NCBI GenBank assembly: GCA_041652575.1
Contig: JBAZHC010000003.1
Span: 216,949-280,948, forward strand
DNA length: 64,000 bases
Origin: Phycisphaerae bacterium
Lineage (GTDB): Bacteria; Planctomycetota; Phycisphaerae; Sedimentisphaerales; UBA12454
Direction of reading: 5' to 3'
In this document: one piece after another, positions 15,464 through 23,780 of the stretch
How the letters are laid out: every line of letters starts with the position of its first letter
Numbering within the stretch: the first letter of the stretch is position 1
Translations under genes and position numbers: made by a program
Notes under the pieces: generated by a model
What the model was told of the DNA's origin: nothing
The model's database searches: none
What the model saw: the letters and a program-made list of their open reading frames with translations, nothing else

Positions 15464-17661
15464 TTAGACCCAGTACAATTTTGATTTATCTGGTCCAGCG
15501 TAAACCATCTTATTTCCATTGGTTTCAAAGAAACATCTCCGGATTTACCCTCTGCGTTATAGACAGTTGTTTTCTGGGCGACATCCGTGTTATTCATAAC
15601 GACAAATTCCTTAACCTCCGGATAATAGGCACAGTCCGTATTATAATTGGAACTGAACCATATTTTCAACTTATTTTCGAGGCCGGCCGCCCATAAAATC
15701 GCCCGGTGCACCATTCTGATATTCTCCGGATTATGTTTATAATCCGCCAGGTAAACCGCCTTTCCTTTACCAAAAGTATGAGTCGATAACAGAACCTTAT
15801 CCGGATTTCCAGCCAATAACTCCGCTTTTACACTATTAAGGTAAACTGCGGAATTACTTACACCAAAGTCGATATTACCTGCGGCATCTTCAAGAATAAA
15901 ATGTGTTTTACTCACTGCCGGTTTTATATTTTTGCCCCAGCCGAGAGTATTTCCTGTTTCCTTTTGAACGCCCAATACATCGGCAAGCTGGAAACATCTG
16001 CCCTGGTATTCATATGCGGTTGGGTCTTCGACGCCTATGAAGCCGCCGCCCTTATGGACCCACTGCCGGATTTTTTCAACGATGTCGATATCTATCCAAT
16101 TTTCCCCGCCGCTCCAGGCGCTATTGGCTCTGCCCCAATTAATAATTATACCGATATCATCGCTGATGCCGTTTTTGCGTATGTCATCGAAGCTGATAAA
16201 TTCCACTTCCACAGGCAATCCGCACAAACACTCCGGAATGTGTCCCTGCGGCCAATTCTCATTGTGCATCCACGATCGCAATTTCCCCCAGACGTCAAGC
16301 ACTGCAACTTTCTTACCAATATTATAAGCAGGTGTTTTTTTTGTTCTATCCAATACGGTTCTGAATTCATCGGCTAATTGCCCAACATAGTCGATAAAAT
16401 CAGGGTATTTCATAGCAAGATCCAGATAGCCGCCGAAACCGATTCGGTCCGCGCAGCGCCTCAGCAATGCCCTTCGAATTCCCTTCCACCACTTCTTGCA
16501 TTCCTTAACCGGGTCGCCGCCATCTTTAAAGACCGGCTCATCCTGAAGATTAACCTCGAAAAAGTAGGGATACAATCTGACTTCCTTAATTGCATTTCCG
16601 GGAACATCTGTAATTCTCCTCAGTTCGACACCGCTCAGGCAGGGCCCGATTATTCCATCGAATCCGAGATCTTCAAATCCTTCCATATAGGGCTCTGTTC
16701 CAATCCAATGGTCGCAGAAGAACAGCACAGCTTTCTTGCCGTACTTATGAACCATTTCCACGCATTGCTTCGTGTAGCCTCTTACAAACTTTTGAACAAA
16801 TCCCATCCAGTCAAGGAATTCCGGTTTTGGAACTCTGCAGGAATTATTAAAGTAACCTTCATCAACGATATCCTCACTTCGCAGCCGGTAGCCTTTTTCT
16901 TTTTCAAATTCGTCCATCGCCAGGGCGCTCATCGCGTCCATGTATCCGGTCCATTCGAGATATATCGTTTCCCTGTTCTCATTTTTAATCAGTGGAAACT
17001 GGTACATCATGGATGTAAAGCGTACGACATCCGTTTTGGAATGTGATTGAAGCCACTGGTCAAGGTACTCCAGCAAATGCTTATATGTTTGCGGCTGGCG
17101 AGGGTCCACTCCCATTTGATGTTCGCCCGTCCAATTATTGGTAATATAATTGTACATGGACGTCGTTTCCCAAATCTGGTAAACGAGAAAATTAACCGTA
17201 TAAATATGCCATTTGTCCGCATTCCGTATAAGAACTTCCTGGCTCGACTCCAGGTATCGCCAATTACTTATGCTTACAACCTGGCCGATAGTTCTGTCGA
17301 TAACTTCCCAATACTTTTTGGGGTCATGTTTGCTGTCTATTTTAAACTGCTCATGGCTGTAGCCCTTTTGGATTTTAATCCTTAATTCTCCGCCGTTTTG
17401 GCTGGTTACGGGAAAGGACATAAGATATTTTTGCTGGCACTGGTCCGGATGAGCTTGGGCCCATTGCTGGTCTGCCCTGATAAGACAAATAGTGGAATAA
17501 ACCTCATGGCCCAGATTGAGTATTTCCGGCGATAGAGTAGTCCCGTCGCTGTCACGGATAGCGTCAGCACCCCATTTTTTGCATAACATCTGGACTTCTT
17601 TGTCCATCCCCTTCTGGGCTGGAAGAGTAAAATGACCGGTTAAATTGCCCTTGCCGCTCAT
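15460..17661 (-). CDS. GH112 galactoside phosphorylase (Gal-Rha or Gal-HexNAc type)
   Basis: The 733-residue protein is a full-length GH112 enzyme. It opens with TGHFTLPAQKG and WGADAIRDSDGTTLSPE, both family signatures, and the candidate catalytic acid is D317 in FFCDHWIGTEPY. No signal peptide is present, as expected for a cytoplasmic phosphorylase producing galactose 1-phosphate. GH112 contains lacto-N-biose/galacto-N-biose phosphorylases and D-galactosyl-beta-1,4-L-rhamnose phosphorylases. With GH53, GH42 and GH35 around it, the galactosyl-rhamnose activity on rhamnogalacturonan I fragments is more likely, but this is inferred. AAAGGA precedes the ATG. Confidence 0.92.
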   Translation of the reverse strand: MSGKGNLTGHFTLPAQKGMDKEVQMLCKKWGADAIRDSDGTTLSPEILNLGHEVYSTICLIRADQQWAQAHPDQCQQKYLMSFPVTSQNGGELRIKIQKGYSHEQFKIDSKHDPKKYWEVIDRTIGQVVSISNWRYLESSQEVLIRNADKWHIYTVNFLVYQIWETTSMYNYITNNWTGEHQMGVDPRQPQTYKHLLEYLDQWLQSHSKTDVVRFTSMMYQFPLIKNENRETIYLEWTGYMDAMSALAMDEFEKEKGYRLRSEDIVDEGYFNNSCRVPKPEFLDWMGFVQKFVRGYTKQCVEMVHKYGKKAVLFFCDHWIGTEPYMEGFEDLGFDGIIGPCLSGVELRRITDVPGNAIKEVRLYPYFFEVNLQDEPVFKDGGDPVKECKKWWKGIRRALLRRCADRIGFGGYLDLAMKYPDFIDYVGQLADEFRTVLDRTKKTPAYNIGKKVAVLDVWGKLRSWMHNENWPQGHIPECLCGLPVEVEFISFDDIRKNGISDDIGIIINWGRANSAWSGGENWIDIDIVEKIRQWVHKGGGFIGVEDPTAYEYQGRCFQLADVLGVQKETGNTLGWGKNIKPAVSKTHFILEDAAGNIDFGVSNSAVYLNSVKAELLAGNPDKVLLSTHTFGKGKAVYLADYKHNPENIRMVHRAILWAAGLENKLKIWFSSNYNTDCAYYPEVKEFVVMNNTDVAQKTTVYNAEGKSGDVSLKPMEIRWFTLDQINQNCTGSK

Positions 17662-17739
17662 CGAATTCCTTTCGCTATTAAAATAATTTGTATGATATTT
17701 TTCCCGATAAGTAAAGGCATGACCTGCAAAAAGTGCGTT

Positions 17740-20130
17740 CTATTCTTTACTCAAAGACAACTCTGGTCTTTTTGCAGTTATCGCAGGCATTCGCGATTGA
17801 ATAACAGTTGCCGAGTATTCAGGCAAAACCTCAATTTTTTCGATATTGGACTCTTTACCTTTAGGCGGTTTTACCCAGTTCTCCAAATATATTTGCGACT
17901 GATTCCGCATAGGCGTAATTCGAATAGTAAGACCCGCCTGTAAAATTTCCGGTGCAAACCGTTTCAAGCCGATTTCCCAGGGCAAACCATTGTAAAAATT
18001 GTCTGCTGCAAGTCTGCCGTTAATATAAGCACACGCCGTATCTCCAACATAATGTATGCGGAGAAATACATCGCTTGTTTCATCCAGTAAATCCGTCGGC
18101 ACTTGTATCGACCATTCTTTATAATCCCGCTTTTCAACACCGTCAGTAGAAGCGTTAATTCCAATCTTGACATTCTTATATTGTCTTGTCATGGTATATT
18201 GAGTAAATAAACCGTCATCTTCTGAGGGCAATCTGCCAAGTCTGTCAGAAAGTTCTTCTTCCGACGCAGGATAAACCGAAAAGAACATTTGTTCCGGGTC
18301 AGTACTGTAAACTTTAAGGTCGTCTCGCCCGAAAAGAAGATTGGCTTTGGAAAGAAAAACTCTCTGCCTTCCCCATGCCTGCCCCTTCCAGCAGTGTTTT
18401 GCCTGCTCAGAGGTCAAAGTAACAATATCAATTTTTTCTCCGGATGCTGTTACAATATGAATTATACAATTCGTGCCCGGTTTCGCGCCGGAAATATAAG
18501 TCACCCCATCGGCAGAACTTATCTTTCCGCCATGAGTCTTGACGCTTTGGACGGTTGTAGAATCAAAAGCGTACTCGGCATCAATACCATCGATTCCAAA
18601 GAAAAAGTACGTATTCGTTTCTTTATCATTAAGTTTACAAAGCATCTGCGTAGTAGAATATTTGAGTAATGCGTCATTCATCGCCAGATTGAACGGCCAA
18701 ACAAAATACGCTCCTTTTTTGACATCGAAAGGTTTTCTCGGCAGCGTCAATATTTCTTTTTTTAGTTTTAACTGAACACGGCAATCTTCAAAATCATTCA
18801 TCTCGGTAAGCCGCTGGTAATTGTTGAAAAAGAGAAAGCCGGCATCATCTTTCGCCCTGGCGGCAAAACGCAGGGTCTTCGTATCGTTTACGTTTTCAGG
18901 CCGCTCCTGCGGCAATACACTAATCATAGGCGCTAAAAGATGACCGAAATCGTTCAAAAACAGATGCATAATCTTAAAGCCCTGATACGACTCCGGGATT
19001 TGACCGAACTCGCCGATAGGCGCCTGGAAATCGTAAGATTTAACAGGGTATTCAAGCTTATACGGCCTGCCATAAACTTCCTGCATAGTGGTTTTAATAC
19101 CGTCCGGATGAGTGCCGCCGTGAAATACGAAATAACCCATCAGGTTCGAGCCGTTTCCAAGTTTTACCATAGATAAAGCACAAACATCGTCGGTGCTGAC
19201 AATAGGTCGTCGATGATACGTTATCTGAATTCCCGCACCCATTTCACAAGTAGCGTAAGGATAGCGGGAAAAGTCTACAGTATAGCCGTTTGTCTTCAGA
19301 TTCAATTCTTCGTCCATTATTTCGTTGTTTCGAACATGATGGAAGAAATATTCAGGCATAGGTGGCAGCTTGTCAGTATGCAGCTCCCATGGTAAATCCG
19401 CATAACCGTTCCATACGGGAATAAATTCATCCTGCGGAATCGAAGCGTCCTTCCATCCTGTAACGGTATAGAGCGGAACATCAAAGCCGATTTCTATCGC
19501 CATATTTTTCAGCGTCATCATATGCTTTTCGCCGGCTTTGCCGAACCAATACTCGTTTTCCACCTGGATTCCAATCACAGGGCCGCCGTCTTTATACATC
19601 ATCCCTTTTAGTTGTTTGAAAATTTCAGTGTAAAGGTTTCTCGCGTACGTCAGATAAACAGGGTCGTCGGTTCGTTGATTCGGCATATCCCAAATCCAGT
19701 CCGGAAAACCGCCGTTACGGCATTCGCCATGAGCGTAAGGCCCTATTCGCGGAAAAACATACAGGTCGTTTTTAGCACATAACTGGACAAAATATCTAAG
19801 GTCTTTATCGCCCTTCCAGTCCCATTGCCCCTGTATTTCTTCGTGATGAATCCAGAAAATATACGTCGCGATAATATTTATGCCGCAGGCTTTCATCTTC
19901 AGTATTTCTTCTTCCCAATACTGCCGCGGATAGCGTGAAAAATGAAATTCACCCATAACGGGTAAAACTGGTTTCCCTGCAATGGTAAAATAAAAACTAT
20001 TGGCATTAATTTGACAGCCGTTAGGATTTGTTCCGCCCATTTTCAAATGACCGGTAAGAACCTTTGGACAGGCATCTGCCGCATTTAATACGAGCTTCAT
20101 CGTACTGCGTTTTTCAGGGTCGCTTTTCAA
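17740..20130 (-). CDS. GH35 beta-galactosidase-like enzyme
   Basis: The 796-residue protein contains the GH35 barrel: MGEFHFSRYPRQYWEEEILK, ATYIFWIHHEE, PRIGPYAHGE and the acid/base E193 in GIQVENEYW. A probable nucleophile is E296 in YATCEMGAG. Beta-sandwich domains fill the C-terminal half. No signal peptide is evident. The start is a TTG whose TTGA overlaps the TGA of the upstream GH2 gene; GGGGG stands five to six bases before it. An internal ATG ten codons later lacks a binding site. The enzyme should remove terminal beta-galactose. A 78-base gap separates it from the GH112 gene. Confidence 0.9.
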   Translation of the reverse strand: MKSDPEKRSTMKLVLNAADACPKVLTGHLKMGGTNPNGCQINANSFYFTIAGKPVLPVMGEFHFSRYPRQYWEEEILKMKACGINIIATYIFWIHHEEIQGQWDWKGDKDLRYFVQLCAKNDLYVFPRIGPYAHGECRNGGFPDWIWDMPNQRTDDPVYLTYARNLYTEIFKQLKGMMYKDGGPVIGIQVENEYWFGKAGEKHMMTLKNMAIEIGFDVPLYTVTGWKDASIPQDEFIPVWNGYADLPWELHTDKLPPMPEYFFHHVRNNEIMDEELNLKTNGYTVDFSRYPYATCEMGAGIQITYHRRPIVSTDDVCALSMVKLGNGSNLMGYFVFHGGTHPDGIKTTMQEVYGRPYKLEYPVKSYDFQAPIGEFGQIPESYQGFKIMHLFLNDFGHLLAPMISVLPQERPENVNDTKTLRFAARAKDDAGFLFFNNYQRLTEMNDFEDCRVQLKLKKEILTLPRKPFDVKKGAYFVWPFNLAMNDALLKYSTTQMLCKLNDKETNTYFFFGIDGIDAEYAFDSTTVQSVKTHGGKISSADGVTYISGAKPGTNCIIHIVTASGEKIDIVTLTSEQAKHCWKGQAWGRQRVFLSKANLLFGRDDLKVYSTDPEQMFFSVYPASEEELSDRLGRLPSEDDGLFTQYTMTRQYKNVKIGINASTDGVEKRDYKEWSIQVPTDLLDETSDVFLRIHYVGDTACAYINGRLAADNFYNGLPWEIGLKRFAPEILQAGLTIRITPMRNQSQIYLENWVKPPKGKESNIEKIEVLPEYSATVIQSRMPAITAKRPELSLSKE

Positions 20131-22763
20131 TCCTGCCCCCTTTCAGGCATTATATTGTCTATCGTCGCAGAGTCTCCGGTCAAACCTGACCTCGTGGCGG
20201 TTACAGTAATCTGCCCGGGCCGATTCGTTGACCGAAGCAGAGCAGCCGCAATACCGGCCTCTGGGCGTATAACAGTCGGACTGACAAAAGTCGCAGGACC
20301 TGTAACATTAAACGTGATATTATCCGCGCTGCTGTTACTGCCAAATGTCTGCACCACTGCACCATTGGCACTAACAACAGTTGCGTAGACGAAAATTATG
20401 TCTGAGCCGTCCGCAGTCATTTCATCGGCACCAAAACTGACGATAATAGAACTGGCCGTTCCATACGTCTTGACAATATGCGTCGCAACTACCTGGCCGC
20501 CGATAAGACCTTCAGCTTTAAGTTCGCCTGACACCCACGTTAAACCTGAAAATGTAAACGGAGGATGCAGTAAATTCGCGGCAGGATAGGCCGTGTCCGG
20601 GCTGCGAGTACTCTGAAGAACGTTATTGATATATAATTTCACCTGCTCGCAATTACTGTAAACCTTCACATCATCAGGAGACGAGGACGCCCAGTAATTA
20701 GCTATAAAAATCATCGGGCCTGAATCAATACCCGGTATAATCAGGCTCGGGTCTCGCTGACTCTGGAAAAAGTAATAGGAAAATTTCGGGATACGAAGTT
20801 TGTCGATTATTCCCTGCTCATAATTTGCATAATCAAAAGCGACCCATAATCCATCTCCGCACATATTCGACATGCCGCGGTTCAAATGCAGCCCTTCCTG
20901 ATGATTCCACGCCTGTTGGAGCATCCCCGGCTCGCCGTAACCAATAGTTCCATAACCGCCTACCCACCACGTAGCACGATCCGCATTACTTGTTGGGGTA
21001 TATTCATACTCACCATATTCACTGATGACAAGCGGTTTGTTTCCGCTATATGTTCTTGCGCCGGCGTTTGGCGTAGCAATGTATACATCCGGATACGATG
21101 TGCCGGTAACTCTCCAGCCCGATACAAAACACTGGTCGCCGGGATACTCGGCATGGCCGATATTATAAGCATTATTTGCGTAAGTAGAGTTAAAACCGGT
21201 TTCGTTCAGTGAAAGTTCCCACGCTATTACGCAGGCGTGATTTCTGTCGCGCCGAATCATATCCCTCATATCCTGATAAGAGCGATTTATAAAAGTCGTT
21301 CCGCCGATATTCTGGAATCCCGGTATTTCATCCATTACCATAATGCCGAGTTCATCGCAGGCATCCATAAAAGCAGGGTCCTGCGGATAGTGCGCGGTAC
21401 GCACATACTGGAAGCCGGCCTCCTTTAATCGTACAGCTTCACGGTATTGTTCAGAGTTAGATATGGCATATCCTATATAAGGATAATCCTGCATTCGGTT
21501 GGTACCCATAAACCTGAGAGTTTCACCGTTAATTTTGAAGCCGCCGTCCTTAGTGAAGTCTATACTCCTTATGCCTATATGTGTCCGGTAAGTATCGACA
21601 AGAACATCGTCATCATAGACCTGAGTCAAAACAGTGTAAAGATAAGGATGGTCAGGATGCCACAGACAAGGGTCGTCAACCGTGGTTGTTTGCGTAAAAG
21701 TATAGTCAGTATCGGCCGTAATACTCTGCGTGCTTGATATTCCATCTGTATCAACAATTTGATTATCGGGATCCAGAAGATAAGTTTTTACCACACAGTT
21801 TTTCGACACAGTATATTCGTTCTTCACATTCGTTTTAATCTGGACCTGAGCCTGAGAAGTACTTACAGCAGGATATGTAACGAATATTCCGCCGTCCGCG
21901 ACTTTACCCGCATAAACCGCATCAGTAACATGCAGCTTATCGGTAATATGCAGCCATACATCCCTATAGATACCGGGCCAATTAAACCAGCCGGACTCGC
22001 CGGGCGGGACATCGGGGTTGTATGTGTTATCAACTTTTACAGCTATAACATTCTCGGTTGCGCCAAAATTAGCATAATCGGTGATGTCAACCGTAAACGG
22101 CAAATATCCGCCGTAATGAGTTGTCAAATATGTGCCGTTTATCCATACGTCTGCAACGGTATTGGCCGCTTCAAATTCTATGAATATCTTTCGTCCCTGC
22201 TGTTGATAATAACTATCTAATGTAAAATGTTTACGATACCAACTGACACCTTCGTAACTGTAACTTCCCCATGCCGGACGGGCAGGATCTGGACTTGTAA
22301 GGCTTATCGGCGGATTATGAGGAACTGTTACATTATACCAGGAACTATCATTGTAAGAATAATTACTTGCTGTATCTCCGGAAATGGCGCCTTTGTAAAA
22401 CTTCCACCCGATATTGAAATTAATCCTTTCCCTATGGGTTGCCGGCTGCTGCCACAGCCAATATTGCGTAAAAACATCAAGGTCTTTCAAATCGATTGTA
22501 TCGTCAGAATACAGGTCGCAAACACTGTTGAAATCTGACTGACCTAAGTTTGCCTGCCATGCACCGGCTAATTCTGAATAGTCCTGAAAGTTTACCGCCC
22601 TGTCGACATTAAAATCCGCGTCAGGCCCATAGCGATAATTTAGACAAAAACCCCTGTCGCAGAGAAGCGACAGCAGGATAAAAAGCAAAAATATACTAAT
22701 ACTTTTTTGCTCATAAGAAATCCATTTAAAAAAATTAACTTTATAAATCTGCATCAGTTGCAT
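20127..22763 (-). CDS. Secreted GH2 enzyme with N-terminal dockerin-like repeats
   Basis: The 878-residue protein has a long N-terminal signal (hydrophobic core about 21-40). Two dockerin-like calcium-binding repeats follow at about 47-70 (DADFNVDRAVNFQDYSELA) and 80-103, instead of the usual C-terminal place. The GH2 domains come next: jelly roll, Ig-like, and barrel with acid/base E521 in WELSLNETGF and nucleophile E582 in LVISEYGEYE. Two C-terminal invasin-like (Big) beta domains end with ITVTATRSGLTGDSAT. Beta-galactosidase is likely from context. Its stop overlaps the GH35 start by four bases. Confidence 0.9.
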   Translation of the reverse strand: MQLMQIYKVNFFKWISYEQKSISIFLLFILLSLLCDRGFCLNYRYGPDADFNVDRAVNFQDYSELAGAWQANLGQSDFNSVCDLYSDDTIDLKDLDVFTQYWLWQQPATHRERINFNIGWKFYKGAISGDTASNYSYNDSSWYNVTVPHNPPISLTSPDPARPAWGSYSYEGVSWYRKHFTLDSYYQQQGRKIFIEFEAANTVADVWINGTYLTTHYGGYLPFTVDITDYANFGATENVIAVKVDNTYNPDVPPGESGWFNWPGIYRDVWLHITDKLHVTDAVYAGKVADGGIFVTYPAVSTSQAQVQIKTNVKNEYTVSKNCVVKTYLLDPDNQIVDTDGISSTQSITADTDYTFTQTTTVDDPCLWHPDHPYLYTVLTQVYDDDVLVDTYRTHIGIRSIDFTKDGGFKINGETLRFMGTNRMQDYPYIGYAISNSEQYREAVRLKEAGFQYVRTAHYPQDPAFMDACDELGIMVMDEIPGFQNIGGTTFINRSYQDMRDMIRRDRNHACVIAWELSLNETGFNSTYANNAYNIGHAEYPGDQCFVSGWRVTGTSYPDVYIATPNAGARTYSGNKPLVISEYGEYEYTPTSNADRATWWVGGYGTIGYGEPGMLQQAWNHQEGLHLNRGMSNMCGDGLWVAFDYANYEQGIIDKLRIPKFSYYFFQSQRDPSLIIPGIDSGPMIFIANYWASSSPDDVKVYSNCEQVKLYINNVLQSTRSPDTAYPAANLLHPPFTFSGLTWVSGELKAEGLIGGQVVATHIVKTYGTASSIIVSFGADEMTADGSDIIFVYATVVSANGAVVQTFGSNSSADNITFNVTGPATFVSPTVIRPEAGIAAALLRSTNRPGQITVTATRSGLTGDSATIDNIMPERGQD

Positions 22764-22828
22764 AACCCATCTAAATTATCAACCCTGATAAATATTTATT
22801 GCCCAATGTTATAATCCGGCCGGTTTTA

Positions 22829-23677
22829 TTAGTTGCCCCAGTCCTGATTTACCCAATCAATATTCTCCCATCTTATATTCTTGCCTGTTTTAAAAGTCTG
22901 CGACCATTTCAGATCCCACAGTTCTTTAATAGAAACTTTCCGGGCACTGTTATCCAAAAAGGCCAGATTTATGGCCAATCCATGCCGCGGAATACAGTAA
23001 TTAAACATACCTTTTGAGGTAGTCTTCGACTCTCCAGGTTTAATAGTAGGAGGATTATCACTATACGCTGCCTCAGTCCCTTCCCAAACGGAATCACCAA
23101 ACGCCGGTATAGTGCCAGGATTTTTTTGATACATCGTTCTCCAATAATTGGGTCTATCCGCTAAAGGGATGGAATATAATACACCATCATCGATAGAAGG
23201 AGAGGGGTCGATATTGACCGGATCATCTATCCATGCGTTTATGCCATAGCTGCCGTAATCGCCTGCCTCGCCAAAATCAGGAACGCCAGGCACTTCAGAA
23301 CCCGGATACCATCCCTGATATGGTTTGGAACCATAAACACCCCAGGCGGTAAAAATACTTGTAACCATATTCACATTACTCAAGTACTGTGTAGCCTTGG
23401 GACATAAACGTATTTTCCCGGCACCGGAATAATAAGGACGCAGTTTTACCATCCACATACCTTGCTTGACATTAAAACCAGGCACGAAATGTCCATTGTT
23501 GTCATTGGCATACATAGTTAACATCATACCCCATTGCTTGACGTTATTTCTGCATACCGTAGCCTTAGCCTGTCCCTGAGCTCTTCGTAAAGCCGGCATC
23601 AGCATAGCAAGCAATATAGCGATAATAGATATAACTACCAAAAGCTCAACTAATGTAAAACCGATTCGTTTTTTCAT
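22829..23677 (-). CDS. Type II pseudopilin-like protein with prepilin leader
   Basis: I use the ATG at 23677 (behind AAGGA), giving 282 residues starting MKKRIGFTLVELLVVISII. The prepilin cleavage site is G/FTLVE with the Glu at position 5 of the mature protein and a 20-residue membrane helix behind it. The rest is a globular domain of the kind widespread in Planctomycetota (MYANDNNGHF near residue 55, then a C-terminal LDNSARKV-ELWDLKW block). Members are abundant and not well understood; substrate display or pseudopilus roles are proposed. It lies between a LamG-dockerin gene and a dockerin GH2, an order repeated at 52354-55408. Confidence 0.9.
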   Translation of the reverse strand: MKKRIGFTLVELLVVISIIAILLAMLMPALRRAQGQAKATVCRNNVKQWGMMLTMYANDNNGHFVPGFNVKQGMWMVKLRPYYSGAGKIRLCPKATQYLSNVNMVTSIFTAWGVYGSKPYQGWYPGSEVPGVPDFGEAGDYGSYGINAWIDDPVNIDPSPSIDDGVLYSIPLADRPNYWRTMYQKNPGTIPAFGDSVWEGTEAAYSDNPPTIKPGESKTTSKGMFNYCIPRHGLAINLAFLDNSARKVSIKELWDLKWSQTFKTGKNIRWENIDWVNQDWGN

Positions 23678-23731
23678 ACCCAATTTTCCTTCCATATAAA
23701 ATGGCCCCTCATCCCTTAGACTTTAATTATA

Positions 23732-23759
23732 GGGGGCTGATTGGAGGAAGTCAGCCCCC
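23732..23759. terminator. Hairpin behind the LamG-dockerin gene
   Basis: GGGGGCTGA (23732-23740) pairs with TCAGCCCCC (23751-23759) around a ten-base loop. It lies between the stop at 23781 and the next start at 23677. The U-run is weak on the minus strand, so it may attenuate transcription or protect an mRNA end rather than stop it. Confidence 0.5.
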
Positions 23760-23780
23760 CTTCTTATATTAATATTTAAA

